DNA of 64,000 nt, taken from positions 7,158,501 through 7,222,500 of the forward strand of contig NZ_JARUBL010000001.1 in the NCBI RefSeq assembly GCF_029626155.1, written 5' to 3'. Positions within the stretch are counted from its first letter, which is position 1. Each line of letters starts with the position of its first letter. Source of the stretch: Solwaraspora sp. WMMD1047. GTDB taxonomy: Bacteria > Actinomycetota > Actinomycetes > Mycobacteriales > Micromonosporaceae. The position numbers and the translations under genes are program-made. The notes beneath the pieces were generated by a model. That model had not been told where the DNA came from, ran no database searches, and saw only the letters and a program-made list of their open reading frames with translations. Positions 8,587 through 18,286 of the stretch are shown here, in pieces.

Positions 8587-9807
8587 ATGTCTCTCGCAGT
8601 TCAAATACCCCCGCTGCCGCGGCTGGCCGCGCTGGACGGGGTGCGGGTGCTGGGCGCCTCCGCGGTGATCGGGCAGCACGTCGGGTTCATCACCGGCGTG
8701 ATCACCCGGGAGTCCTGGGGCGGCTGGATCGCCATGATGGACTTCGCCGTCGCCCTGTTCTTCGTCCTCTCCGGGTTCCTGCTGTTCCGGCCGTACGCGA
8801 AGGCCGCCGCCAGCGCGGCACCGCGGCCCGGGGTACGCCGCTACTACTGGCGGCGGGCGCTGCGGATCCTGCCCGCGTACTGGCTGGTGGTGGCGGTCTG
8901 CCTGACCGTGCTGCGGGAGGACGGGCCGGCCCCGCTCGGCGACTGGGTGCGGCACCTGACGCTGACCCAGATCTACGAAATCGGGCAGATCCGGCGGGGC
9001 CTGGGGCAGACCTGGAGCCTCGCCACCGAAGTGGCGTTCTACCTGCTGCTGCCGCTGGTCGCGGTCGCGCTGACCGGCCGGGGCTGGCGGCCGGCACGGA
9101 CCCTCGCGGCCACCGGCATCGGGCTGTTGATCACCATCGGCTGGCTGGTGGCGATGGGCGCCGGGGCGCTCGACACCGGCCTGCACATCATGTGGCTGCC
9201 GTCGTACGCGGCCTGGTTCGCCGCCGGGATGGCGCTGGCTACCGCGCACGTGGCGTTGCGCACCGGCACCGCGCCGCGCGCCTGGGGGATTCTCGACCGG
9301 CTCGGCTGCGCCCCGCTGGCCTGCTGGAGCATCGCCGTCGGACTGCTCGCGGTGGCGACCACCCCGGTCACCGGGCCGCGCGGCCTGGTGGCGCCGACCG
9401 CGGGCGAGTTCGCCGCGCAGCTGGGGCTGTATCTGGCCGTGGCGGTGCTGGTGATGATCCCGCTCATCTTCGGACCCACCACCCGGACCTCGACCCTCGT
9501 CGGGTCCGCGCCGGTGCGCTGGTTCGGCACGCTCTCGTACGGGATGTTTCTCTGGCACCCGTTCGTGCTGGACATGATCTACCGGGTCGAGGGGCGGGCG
9601 TACTTCACCGGCAATCCGGTCCGGATATACCTGATGACCTGGACCGGCGCGGTGGTGTTCGCGGCCGTCAGCTACTACCTGCTGGAACGGCCGCTGATGC
9701 GGTGGGGGACGTCGCCCCGCCGGCCGCGGGCCGGCAGCACGACCGACCGGGCCGGCCGGGCGACCGAGAACCAGAGCGTGGTGGCCGCCGCCAGCGCGGC
9801 GAGCTGA
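8587..9807 (+). CDS. acyltransferase 3 family membrane protein
   Basis: 406 residues with about ten transmembrane helices. The N-terminal LDGVRVLGASAVIGQHV carries the family's active-site region, although the usual R-x10-H spacing is only approximate. RRALRILPAYWLVV, LGQTWSLATEVAFYLLLP and GMFLWHPFVLDMIYRV are typical acyltransferase_3 segments. These enzymes O-acylate extracytoplasmic glycans or lipids. Its place next to the DUF3068 and AftD-like genes matches mycobacterial Rv0228, so a role in modifying an envelope glycan is likely. The last 133 nt overlap the 3' end of the convergent AftD gene. Confidence 0.85.
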   Translation: MSLAVQIPPLPRLAALDGVRVLGASAVIGQHVGFITGVITRESWGGWIAMMDFAVALFFVLSGFLLFRPYAKAAASAAPRPGVRRYYWRRALRILPAYWLVVAVCLTVLREDGPAPLGDWVRHLTLTQIYEIGQIRRGLGQTWSLATEVAFYLLLPLVAVALTGRGWRPARTLAATGIGLLITIGWLVAMGAGALDTGLHIMWLPSYAAWFAAGMALATAHVALRTGTAPRAWGILDRLGCAPLACWSIAVGLLAVATTPVTGPRGLVAPTAGEFAAQLGLYLAVAVLVMIPLIFGPTTRTSTLVGSAPVRWFGTLSYGMFLWHPFVLDMIYRVEGRAYFTGNPVRIYLMTWTGAVVFAAVSYYLLERPLMRWGTSPRRPRAGSTTDRAGRATENQSVVAAASAAS

Positions 9808-12800
9808 GGCGCCGCCGCGGTGTGCCGGTCGGCGTGGTCGAGGGAGAGCCAGCCGGCCAGCACGAAGCAGGCCACCGGCGCCATCCAGGCGACGAACCGG
9901 GTGAGTTCGGCCAGCCGGCGCCGGTCGGTCTCGTCCAGGTAGCGGGCGAACATGCCGACCGCCGCCACCGCCAGCACCCCGGCGACCGCCACCGCGACGG
10001 CGGTCAGCCCGCCGACCACCAGCAGCGCCACCGCCCCCAACAGGGCCGGCACCGGCCATCGCCGTCGGCGCCCGGCTCGGCCGGTCGAGGCGGCCGGCGC
10101 GGTTGCATCCGCCGGGCCGGACCCGGACGCGGGGGCACCTGCCGGCGACCCGGAGCGCCGGTCCGGCAGCAGGGCGAGCAGCAGAACCGCGCCGAGCGCG
10201 CCGGCCCCCGCCAGCATCCCGATCTGGTACGGGCGGTCCGGGGTGAACCGGAGCCGCACCTCGCCGACCATGCCGGCGGGTAGCACCCAACCCTGCTGCC
10301 AGCCGTCCAGCACCAGTGGGGTGAGGGTTTCGCCGGCCACAGTGGCCTGCCAGCCGGGGTTGTGGTTCTCCCGTACCGCGATCACGCGATCGGCCGGGTG
10401 GGCGTCGACCCGCAGTTTCCGGTCGGTGGCCGACCACCGGTCGATCCGCAGTGCGGTCGGGAGCGCCGCCGGTACCGGCCCAGGGTCGAGCGCGAGCCGG
10501 GTCGGACTCACCAGATCCGCGCCGGTGACCACCAACCGGTTCTCGCCCGCCGGCAGGGTGACCACCGGCGTGGCGTCAGGGTCCGGCTTCGCGGGCTCGG
10601 TCCCGCCGGTCCGACCTGCCCGCTCAGGGTCGCCGGTCTGCTCGGTCGAGCAGGGTTCGGCCCGGACCTCGCGCAGTTCCAGCAGGTCGCGCCGGGTCGC
10701 GGTGACGCTTGTCGGTATCGACCGGCCGCCGGCCTCGATCGTCGGTCCGGTTCCGCAGGGCAGCGGCACCGGCCGGTCCAGGTCCGGCTCGGCGACCCCG
10801 GCGGCGGGCAGCGTGGCGACCTCGCCGACGGCCAGCGGCAACGGTTCGGTCCACCGCCGGTACGGGTCCACCGAGCGGGCCGGGGTCGAGTTGCGGAACA
10901 GGATGCTGATCTCGTCGGTCCGCAACGGCTGGTCGAAGGTGACCGTCCCGTCCGGGGCCACCGCCCCGCCGCGTACCCCGTTGTCGCCGATCACGGTGAC
11001 CCGCCAGGCCCGGCCGCCCGCCACCGGGTCGGCGGTGGTCAGCCGCAGGCCGGTGATGGTGCGGGGGGTCAGCCAGTTCAGCTTCAGCCAGGGGCTCGGA
11101 TCGTCGGTCGCCGCCCACCAGGCGGTGGCCGGGTCGCCGTCCAGGATGGCGCCCGGCCGGGCCACCGGGTCGGGCAGCCGGGTCGAGGAGGCGGTCACCC
11201 GGGGCGCCAGACCCAGCGGGCGGGACTTCGCCGCCTCGGCGTCGAGCAGGGCGCTCAGCGCCGGACCGGGATGCGGGCGCACCCAGAGCGCGGGCTGGTA
11301 GTCGGCGCCGGCCGGCAGGGTCACCGTACGGTCGATCAGCCGGCCGTCCTCGGCGGCCCGGGCCACCCCGCTGGCGCAGCGCGGCTGGCCGTCGTCAAGG
11401 AAGAAGCAGGACGGGGTCGTGGGGGCCGCGGAGAGCACCACCGGTCCCGGCTTCCCGGTGGCGGGGGCGGGTGGCACCACCAGGGTCCGTTCCGCCGTCA
11501 CCCCGGGGATCTCCAGTTCGGCGATGCCGACCCGGCCCTGCCCGGTCCGCATCGGTACCGCGTTCTCGATGATCACCCGGAGGCGGCTGGTGGCGTGCAC
11601 GCCCGGCAGCGGCACGGTCAACTCGCCGTCGAACGTGTCGACGGTCAACTGTTCCGGTCCGCTGCGGACGGTGACCTCGGTCGGCAGCATGTCGGCGTCG
11701 GTGTCGAACCGGATCCGCACCTGACCGATCCGGGTCGGCTGGGCCAGCTCGACCTCCAGCCACTGCCGGATCGGCGCCCCCGGGCTGGTCCGCCAGGAGG
11801 TGGTCGGATCACCGTCGATTGCCGCGTACGGATGGTGGGCCGGCCGGGCGCCGGTGAGCGGGTGGGGCTGGGACCAGGCGCTGGAGGCGGTCACCCCGGC
11901 GATGCCGTGGTAGCGGACCGCGGTGGTGTGCCGGTCACCCCAGTCGGGCAGGTAGTCGTGCCGGGGGGCGTCGAGCAGCCAGCGTTGGTCCGGTTCGACG
12001 GTGGCCGAGGTGTTGTCGTGCAGCAGTCCGAACGAGACCTCCCGGCGGCGCAGCCCGTCGGTGGTCGCCACCGGTCCGGTGGTCAGACCTTCGGCCGCCG
12101 CCAGGTCGCCGGCGAGGATGGTGGGTGCGGCGCCGAGCTGGCCGGCGGCGGCGAGGTCGAGCAGCGACTCCGGGCCGCCGACCACGGTGCCGACGGCGCT
12201 CGCCTCGTACGCCACCACGGGGGCGACGGGGCGCGTCACCTCGTACACCTCAAGGGCCCGGACCGGGACGTCGAGGCCCTGGTCGGGGTAGTTTCCCGGC
12301 CGGGCGCCGCCGCCGACGGTCGGCCCGAACGCGGCGACCGGCCGCAGCCCGGGTGAGCGGGCCAGCGCCTGCCGGACGACCAGCGGCCGGGCCGCCCGGG
12401 ACGCGCCGTAGTCGAGGTCGGAGCGGAACAGCAGGTACCGGACACCGGAGCGGGCCAGCAGGTCGGCCAGGCCGGCCGAGCCGGCGCCGGTGGCGAGCGT
12501 TGTCTCGACCGCGTCGAGCAGCCGGATGGTGGTCGGCGGGGTGAGTGGGATCGAGTTGCGGACCGCCCAGGAGCTCTCCAGCAGCGGCTGGGTGATCTCG
12601 TCGGCCGGCGCGCCCCACCGGTAGCCCGGGAACCGGGCGGCCGGCGCCACCAGGACCCGGTCCCGGCCGAGCCGGTCGTCCAGCCAGCCGCCAGCCTCCC
12701 GCCAGTAGTCGGGTACCGCGGCGAAGCTGCCGGTCGGGGGCAGCCCGCCGGCCAGCGCGGGGCTGGCCACCACTGCGATGCCGGCCAGCGCGGCGCTGAC

Positions 12801-14063
12801 CACGAAGACGGCCCGCTGCCGGGCCCGGTGCCAGCCGGGGCCGGCCACCCGGGCGCTGCGGGTCAGCACGCCGAGCAGATGCACCAGGCCGAGCACCAGC
12901 GGCAGCCGGAGCACCACGTCGAACTTGTGCACGTTGCGCAGCGGCGCGCCGGCGCCGTCCAGGAAGGAGCGCTGGGTCTCGGCCAGCAGGCCGTCGACGG
13001 CGCCGACGTGCCCGAAGGCGACCATCGCCAGGCCGGCCAGCAGGCCGGTGACCAGGAACCGGCGGTGCGGCATGCCGCGCCGGGCCAGGCCGGCCAGGCC
13101 GACCGCCGTGACCAGCAGGGTCGCCACGATCAGGGTCCGCTCGGTGGCGAGCCGGGAGCCGACGTCCCAGGACCGGCCGTACGCGAGCCAGTGGCTGGCG
13201 CCCCGCGCGACGGTGACCAGGTCGGTTACCCGGGTGGTCACCTGGGCGGTCTCGATGAAGTCCAGGAACGGCGGGCTGTAGCGGCCGAGCACCAGCAGCG
13301 GCACCAGCCACCAGGCGGTGGCGGCGGCGACGGCCAGGCCCCAGGCGGCGATCGCCGTCAGCCGGCGGCGGAGCGGGTGCAGGGTGAGCAGCCAGAGCAC
13401 CGCCAGCGGGACGACGGCGAGGACGGCGGTGGCGTTGACTCCGCCGGCGCAGGCGACGGCGAGCGCGGACCAGGCCACCGGGCGGCGGATCGAGCCGCCG
13501 CGGGCGAGGCCGATCAGCGGCACCAGTACCCAGGGGGCGACCGCGCTCGGCCAGGCCTCGACCGAGATCGGTCCGAGTTCGGTGAGAATCCGCGGGGAGA
13601 GGGCGAAGGCGACGCCGCCGACGATGCGGGTGGCCGGGGTGCCGATGCCGAGTCGGCCGGCGAGGGTGATCGCGCCGGTGCAGGCGACGCAGAGCAGCAG
13701 CGCCCACCAGAGCCGCTGCACCACCCAGGCGGGAACGCCGAGCGCGTCGCCGGCCAGGAAGAACGGGCCCATCGGCCAGAGATAGCCGTAGGTCTGGTTC
13801 TGCAGTTGGCCGAAGGTGCCGTCCGGGTTCCAGACGTGCAGCGAACGTTCGATCCAGCCGACCGGGTTGACCGCCAGGTCGACCTTGGTGTCCATCGCGA
13901 CCAGGCCGGGTTCCTGCAGGAACGCCAGGGCGGTGAGCGCGACACAGACCGCCGCCGTACGCAGCCGCCAGACCGTGTCGGCCGCCTCGACGGGGACGGC
14001 CTGGAACGGTGGGCGGCGGGTCTTCACCCGGCCGCCGTCCGGGGCGGTCACCGCCGTCGTCAT
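9675..14063 (-). CDS. aftD: AftD-like alpha-(1->3)-arabinofuranosyltransferase (DUF3367)
   Basis: 1462 residues from ATG 14063 (GGGAG 5 nt upstream). The first 440 residues form a GT-C membrane core with DTKVDLAVNPVGWIERSLHVW and the QNQTYGYLWPMGPFF segment typical of AftD. Two discoidin-like carbohydrate-binding regions follow (AIDGDPTTSWRTS; ILDGDPATAWWAA), then a lumenal region and three or four C-terminal helices. AftD adds alpha-1,3-arabinofuranose branches to arabinogalactan and lipoarabinomannan in mycobacteria. Micromonosporaceae have arabinose-containing walls, but the acceptor here is inferred. Size and architecture match the mycobacterial protein (about 1400 residues). Confidence 0.85.
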   Translation of the reverse strand: MTTAVTAPDGGRVKTRRPPFQAVPVEAADTVWRLRTAAVCVALTALAFLQEPGLVAMDTKVDLAVNPVGWIERSLHVWNPDGTFGQLQNQTYGYLWPMGPFFLAGDALGVPAWVVQRLWWALLLCVACTGAITLAGRLGIGTPATRIVGGVAFALSPRILTELGPISVEAWPSAVAPWVLVPLIGLARGGSIRRPVAWSALAVACAGGVNATAVLAVVPLAVLWLLTLHPLRRRLTAIAAWGLAVAAATAWWLVPLLVLGRYSPPFLDFIETAQVTTRVTDLVTVARGASHWLAYGRSWDVGSRLATERTLIVATLLVTAVGLAGLARRGMPHRRFLVTGLLAGLAMVAFGHVGAVDGLLAETQRSFLDGAGAPLRNVHKFDVVLRLPLVLGLVHLLGVLTRSARVAGPGWHRARQRAVFVVSAALAGIAVVASPALAGGLPPTGSFAAVPDYWREAGGWLDDRLGRDRVLVAPAARFPGYRWGAPADEITQPLLESSWAVRNSIPLTPPTTIRLLDAVETTLATGAGSAGLADLLARSGVRYLLFRSDLDYGASRAARPLVVRQALARSPGLRPVAAFGPTVGGGARPGNYPDQGLDVPVRALEVYEVTRPVAPVVAYEASAVGTVVGGPESLLDLAAAGQLGAAPTILAGDLAAAEGLTTGPVATTDGLRRREVSFGLLHDNTSATVEPDQRWLLDAPRHDYLPDWGDRHTTAVRYHGIAGVTASSAWSQPHPLTGARPAHHPYAAIDGDPTTSWRTSPGAPIRQWLEVELAQPTRIGQVRIRFDTDADMLPTEVTVRSGPEQLTVDTFDGELTVPLPGVHATSRLRVIIENAVPMRTGQGRVGIAELEIPGVTAERTLVVPPAPATGKPGPVVLSAAPTTPSCFFLDDGQPRCASGVARAAEDGRLIDRTVTLPAGADYQPALWVRPHPGPALSALLDAEAAKSRPLGLAPRVTASSTRLPDPVARPGAILDGDPATAWWAATDDPSPWLKLNWLTPRTITGLRLTTADPVAGGRAWRVTVIGDNGVRGGAVAPDGTVTFDQPLRTDEISILFRNSTPARSVDPYRRWTEPLPLAVGEVATLPAAGVAEPDLDRPVPLPCGTGPTIEAGGRSIPTSVTATRRDLLELREVRAEPCSTEQTGDPERAGRTGGTEPAKPDPDATPVVTLPAGENRLVVTGADLVSPTRLALDPGPVPAALPTALRIDRWSATDRKLRVDAHPADRVIAVRENHNPGWQATVAGETLTPLVLDGWQQGWVLPAGMVGEVRLRFTPDRPYQIGMLAGAGALGAVLLLALLPDRRSGSPAGAPASGSGPADATAPAASTGRAGRRRRWPVPALLGAVALLVVGGLTAVAVAVAGVLAVAAVGMFARYLDETDRRRLAELTRFVAWMAPVACFVLAGWLSLDHADRHTAAAPQLAALAAATTLWFSVARPARSVVLPARGRRGDVPHRISGRSSR

Positions 14064-14212
14064 CGCATCTCCCGGTTCCGCCGCCGCCCGATCACGCTGC
14101 GCCACCCCTTGATCGGGCCGTCCGAAATGGTCCGCCGGTGACCCGTTGCCTTCCGGTCCGGCGGGTCATAGTGTGGCGCGGTCGTGAACATTACTCGGCA
14201 GTAGGAGTGGCC

Positions 14213-15403
14213 GTGCGCAGCTCTGACACCCCCGGACGGCACGTGCTCTTCCTGAACTGGCGGGACACCGGCAACCCGGAGGGCGGCGGTTCCGAGGTCT
14301 ACGTCGAGCGGGTCGCCGCCGAACTCGTCAGCCGGGGTCATCGCGTCACGGTCCTCTGCGCCGCGTACCCGGGCGCGGCCGGCGAGGAGCTGACCGGCTC
14401 GGGCGTGCGGTTGCTGCGCCGGGGCGGCCGACACACCGTCTACCTGCGCGCCGCGGTCGCCTGGCTGGCCGGTTGGCTGGGGCTGGGGGCGGTGGCCCGG
14501 CGTCCGTACGGGATGCCTGACCTGGTGGTGGATGTCGGCAACGGACTGCCGTTCCTCTGTCCGCTCTACACCCGACGTCCGGTGATCGCCCTGGTCCATC
14601 ACGTACACCGGGAACAGTGGCCGGTGGTGCTCGGCGCGCGGGCGGCCCGGATCGGCTGGTGGATCGAATCCCGGTTGGCGGTCCGGGTCTACCGGCGGTG
14701 CCGGTACGTGACGGTCTCGTCCGCCACCCGGGACGAGTTGGCCGGGCTGGGTGTCGACCCGGCCCGGGTGACCGTCATCCACAACGGCACCCCGGAGCTG
14801 GTCGGCCGCCCCGCCCCCCGGGCGACCGAGCCGACCCTGATAGTGCTGGGTCGGCTGGTGCCGCACAAGCGGGTGGAGCTGGCGCTGCGGGCGGTCGCCG
14901 AACTGGCGCCGCGATTCCCGACGATCCGCCTGGTGGTGGCCGGTCAGGGCTGGTGGGAGGAGCGGCTGCGGCAGGTCGCCGGCGAGCTGGGCATCGCCGG
15001 CCGGGTCCGGTTCACCGGGTACGTGACGGACACGGACAAACACGCGCTGCTCTCCTCGGCCTGGCTGGCGTTGACTCCCTCGCTCAAGGAGGGCTGGGGG
15101 CTGACCATCGTGGAGGCCGGCGCGGCGGGCACGCCAGCGGTGGCGTTCCGCTCGGCGGGCGGGGTCGCCGAGGCGATCCGGGACGGGGTCACCGGGCTGC
15201 TCGCCGCGGACGAGGACGACTTCGTGGCCCGGGTTGGGGAACTGCTTGCCGATGACGTCCGGCGGCTGGCGATGGGCGAGGCGGCCCGCGCCCACGCCGC
15301 GACCTTCACCTGGCCGGTGGCGGGTGCCCGGTTCGCCGGGCTGGTGACGGTGCTGGCCGGCGAACCGGTGCCGGCTCCGGCCACCGCTCGGTTGGCACCG
15401 TGA
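14213..15403 (+). CDS. GT4-family glycosyltransferase
   Basis: 396 residues from GTG 14213 with AGGAG 5 nt upstream; the longer frame to 14009 is rejected because it runs into the divergent AftD gene. GT-B fold: the N-terminal half has LNWRDTGNPEGGGSEVYVE (acceptor side) and the C-terminal half has VIHNGTP, LGRLVPHKRVELAL and the donor-binding motif EGWGLTIVE (E-x7-E). It transfers a sugar from a nucleotide donor in the cytoplasm. It is a positional and family match to mycobacterial Rv0225 within the same neighbourhood; the sugar and acceptor are unknown. Confidence 0.85.
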   Translation: MRSSDTPGRHVLFLNWRDTGNPEGGGSEVYVERVAAELVSRGHRVTVLCAAYPGAAGEELTGSGVRLLRRGGRHTVYLRAAVAWLAGWLGLGAVARRPYGMPDLVVDVGNGLPFLCPLYTRRPVIALVHHVHREQWPVVLGARAARIGWWIESRLAVRVYRRCRYVTVSSATRDELAGLGVDPARVTVIHNGTPELVGRPAPRATEPTLIVLGRLVPHKRVELALRAVAELAPRFPTIRLVVAGQGWWEERLRQVAGELGIAGRVRFTGYVTDTDKHALLSSAWLALTPSLKEGWGLTIVEAGAAGTPAVAFRSAGGVAEAIRDGVTGLLAADEDDFVARVGELLADDVRRLAMGEAARAHAATFTWPVAGARFAGLVTVLAGEPVPAPATARLAP

Positions 15404-15431
15404 CGGGCCGGCCGGTGGGCATCCGGCGCCG

Positions 15432-15590
15432 TTACCGGTCGCCGTAGAGTTCCGGCTGGCGGGGGCCGTCCTCGGCGTTGGCGGCGGAGTCGACACTTAT
15501 CGTCAGGTTCGGAGCCAGCGCCGCCACACCCAGCAGAGCGAGTACCGCCCCGACCACGCCGGCCAGCAGCAAGGTGACTGGTTTGGGCAT
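15432..15590 (-). CDS. DUF2613 small membrane/secreted protein
   Basis: A 52-residue gene that gene finders can miss. The ATG at 15590 has a very strong ribosome site (AGGAGGG, about 6 nt upstream). Its one hydrophobic segment (LLLAGVVGAVLALLGVAALAP, quoted in part) is followed by a polar tail ending PELYGDR. Length, helix and the LTISVD segment fit DUF2613, whose mycobacterial member Rv0236A lies beside aftD; here too it is in the AftD neighbourhood, at the end of the methyltransferase/membrane-protein operon. The function is unknown; a small accessory to the envelope glycosyltransferases is a guess from context. Confidence 0.75.
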   Translation of the reverse strand: MPKPVTLLLAGVVGAVLALLGVAALAPNLTISVDSAANAEDGPRQPELYGDR

Positions 15591-15626
15591 CTGAAACCCT
15601 CCTAGGTCGATGCTCGTCGCGGCACG

Positions 15627-17513
15627 TTACCACGGAGTAGGCGTGCGGAACAGGCGTCGTCGGGCGCGGTATATCAGCCGCCCGAGCGCACCTGCCAGGA
15701 CCACCGCCGCGAGGCCGGTGCCCAGCATCGCGATCGGCCAGAGCGCCGGGCGCCGGGCCGGCGCCGACTCGCCAACCGAGCCCGCCGGTCCGCCGGCAGC
15801 CGGGTTCTCGTAGAGGGAGAGATCCGGTCCGAGGTGGACCGGCCGGAGCCCGGCCAGGGCCGCCGGCGGCACCGTCCCGCCGACGCCGTGCTGCACGACC
15901 ACCCAGCGCACCCAGGTCTCGCGGATCGACCCGCCGCCGGCCACCAGGTCACGGATCCGGTCCACCCGCCGGTTCTCGCCGGCCACCACCAGGTCACCGA
16001 CGAGCAGCGTGTCGTCGGTGAGCACCTCGACCGGCAGGTACCGGGGCAGCGGGTCGATCACCACCGGGCCGGAATTCCAGGGGTAGGACCGGTACATGCT
16101 CAATGGCAGCGAAAGCACCGGACCCGGCTCAGCCCGCACCACCGCCGCCACCGTTCGCCAGTCGTCCGGGTACCCCGCCGGCCGCAGCCGCCCGGCCGCC
16201 CCGAACGCCAGATCCGGCAGCACCACCACCGGCAGCAGGACCAGCCCGACCAGCGCGATCCGGTCACCGGGCCGGCGCAGTCGGGCGACGGCCCGCTCCG
16301 CGCCGAGCGCGGCACAGACCACCAGGAATCCCGCGTACGGGATGAGCAGCTTCTGCCCGTCGCGGAGCAGCCCGGCGCCCGGCACCTCGGCGACCAGCCA
16401 GCGCAGCACCGCCCCGCCGCCGGGCAGCGTGCCGGCGGCGGCGAGCAGGAACACGCCAACCGCCAGCCCGGCGAAGCGGGTCGCCGACCCGGCCTGCCAC
16501 CGGCGGCGCAGCAGCGGGAACCCGGCCGCCGCCAGCCCGAGCAACCCGATGGTGACCAGCGGGACGAAGACCGAGCCCCGGCTGAGCGGGGTGGTCTGCG
16601 CGTTCCAGATGCCGCCGGTACCGGCCAGCGCCAGGTAGGGGCCGGCCCAGTTCTCGGCGCGGGCGGCGAACGCGGCCACCCCGTCCGGGTCGGAGCGCCC
16701 GCCGGCCGTGGTGACCGCCGCCGCGGCCAGCCAGGGCGCATTGAGCGCCAGCACCGCCCCGAGCGCCACCACGGCCTGCCCCGGCCCGGCCAGCACCCGA
16801 CCGACCAGCCCTCGGCCGGCCAGCCCTGGACCGGCCGGCGTCGGCCCGGCCGGCACCCGATCAGCCGCCTCCGGACCGGCCGCCTCCGGACCGGCCGTCT
16901 CCGGGCTCGGCGGCACCGGGGCTGGGCGACCGGAGCCGGGTAGCAGGGCGGCGGTGGTGAGCAGCGCCAGCACTCCGCCGGTCGGGGTAATCGCGGACGC
17001 GGCGGCGGCGACGACCAACCGGGGCAGCGCGCCCGGTTGCCCGGTACGCAGCCCGAGCAGGGCCGCCACCAGCCAGGGCAACGCCGCGTACGCCAGCAGC
17101 AGGCCCCACTGGCCGAGCAGCAGCCGCTCGGCCAGGAACGGGGTCCAGGCGTAACCGACGGTAGCCACCAGCCGGGTCAGGGTGCGTGCGGCCGGCACCA
17201 GCCGACCGGCGCCGACCGCCGCGAACCAGAGCACCGCCACCAGCACGATCCACTGCAGCAGCCAGCCCGGTACGACCAGGTTGGCCAGCGACACCACCGT
17301 GTCCTGCGGCACCGCCCGGGGCAGCGCGTCGGCGGAGGCGATCAGGTCGTCGCGCAGCGGTTGGCGGGGCACGAACACCATGTCGTAGCGGAGCAGATAG
17401 CCGGGCCCGACCGCCGGCCCGAGCACCAGCACGGTCACCGCGGCGGCGGCGAGGTGCAGCGGCAGCCGCTCCCGCACGCCGGGGGCGCTCAGCCAGCCCC
17501 GCACCGGATGCAT
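15627..17513 (-). CDS. GT-C-like polytopic membrane protein (Rv0226c-like)
   Basis: 628 residues from ATG 17513 (MHPVRGWLS). About 12 hydrophobic helices are spread from residue 20 to 460, then comes an extracytoplasmic region with LLRDGQKLLIPY, SYPWNSGPVV and RWVVVQHGVGG, and one last helix near the C-terminus followed by an Arg-rich tail. This is the general plan of GT-C glycosyltransferases and related proteins. A Pro/Ala/Gly-rich cytoplasmic loop near residues 225-265 contains repeated AGP units. Position and orientation match mycobacterial Rv0226c. The open frame above 17513 is antisense to the methyltransferase gene. Confidence 0.7.
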   Translation of the reverse strand: MHPVRGWLSAPGVRERLPLHLAAAAVTVLVLGPAVGPGYLLRYDMVFVPRQPLRDDLIASADALPRAVPQDTVVSLANLVVPGWLLQWIVLVAVLWFAAVGAGRLVPAARTLTRLVATVGYAWTPFLAERLLLGQWGLLLAYAALPWLVAALLGLRTGQPGALPRLVVAAAASAITPTGGVLALLTTAALLPGSGRPAPVPPSPETAGPEAAGPEAADRVPAGPTPAGPGLAGRGLVGRVLAGPGQAVVALGAVLALNAPWLAAAAVTTAGGRSDPDGVAAFAARAENWAGPYLALAGTGGIWNAQTTPLSRGSVFVPLVTIGLLGLAAAGFPLLRRRWQAGSATRFAGLAVGVFLLAAAGTLPGGGAVLRWLVAEVPGAGLLRDGQKLLIPYAGFLVVCAALGAERAVARLRRPGDRIALVGLVLLPVVVLPDLAFGAAGRLRPAGYPDDWRTVAAVVRAEPGPVLSLPLSMYRSYPWNSGPVVIDPLPRYLPVEVLTDDTLLVGDLVVAGENRRVDRIRDLVAGGGSIRETWVRWVVVQHGVGGTVPPAALAGLRPVHLGPDLSLYENPAAGGPAGSVGESAPARRPALWPIAMLGTGLAAVVLAGALGRLIYRARRRLFRTPTPW

Positions 17514-17532
17514 GCTCGGTCGGCCCCGCACG

Positions 17533-18285
17533 TCAAGGTTTGCGCAGGACGATGACGAGGTTCCAGGTGAGCACCTCGCGGGCCGCCGGGACCCGGACGA
17601 TCGGCCAGGCCCAGCGGGGCAGATAGCGGGGCAGGACCGCCACCACCTCGGCGGCGTCCTGGCCGCGTACCCAGCGCAGCATCTCGGCGACGGAGACGCC
17701 GAACATGCTCTCGCCGTACACGTTCTTCGGGGGGCGACCGTGCCGCCGCCGGTAACGCTGCGCCGCCCGGTGCCCGCCCAGGTAGTGCCAGGGGGAGGTC
17801 TCGTGGCCACCCCACGGGGAGAGCCAGTTGGTGTAGGAGAGATAGATGGTGCCGCCCGGCCGGGTCACCCGGACCATCTCGTCGGCCATCCGGACCGGCT
17901 CGGGCACGTGCTCCAACACGTTCGAGGAGAAGCAGACGTCGACCGATCCGGACCGCAACGGCAGTTCGAGCGCGCTGCCGAGCACCCCACCGGCCGGCAT
18001 CGCGCCGCCCCGCGCGGACATCTCACCGGCGTCGCAGTCCACACAGACGATCCGGGCACCCGCGGCGCGCAGCGCGTCGGCGAAGTACCCGGCGCCGCCG
18101 CCGACATCGACCACCACGGCCCCGTCCAGATCCGTGTACGACCGCAGCTGGCCGACGGTGTCCTCGGCGAGCATTCCGTAGAAGTGGTCCGGGTCGGTCT
18201 GCTCCTTGCGGAACGCCCGGAACAGCCGCACCGAGCGGGCCAGGTCGGCCCGGTGCGGGACGGGCGGGGTCACCGTCGTACTCAT
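17533..18285 (-). CDS. class I SAM-dependent methyltransferase (Rv0224c-like)
   Basis: 250 residues. Motif I is VVVDVGGGAGYF, followed by IVCVDCDAGEM, CFSSNVLEHVPEP and RVTRPGGTIYLSYTNWLSPW. The C-terminal half has HETSPWHYLGG and RNVYGESMF-like sequence that is shared with mycobacterial Rv0224c. It begins one base after the FkbM gene stop and ends 19 nt before the membrane protein, so the three genes should be one transcript. It probably methylates an envelope glycan or lipid; the substrate is unknown. Confidence 0.85.
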   Translation of the reverse strand: MSTTVTPPVPHRADLARSVRLFRAFRKEQTDPDHFYGMLAEDTVGQLRSYTDLDGAVVVDVGGGAGYFADALRAAGARIVCVDCDAGEMSARGGAMPAGGVLGSALELPLRSGSVDVCFSSNVLEHVPEPVRMADEMVRVTRPGGTIYLSYTNWLSPWGGHETSPWHYLGGHRAAQRYRRRHGRPPKNVYGESMFGVSVAEMLRWVRGQDAAEVVAVLPRYLPRWAWPIVRVPAAREVLTWNLVIVLRKP

Positions 18286-18286
18286 C

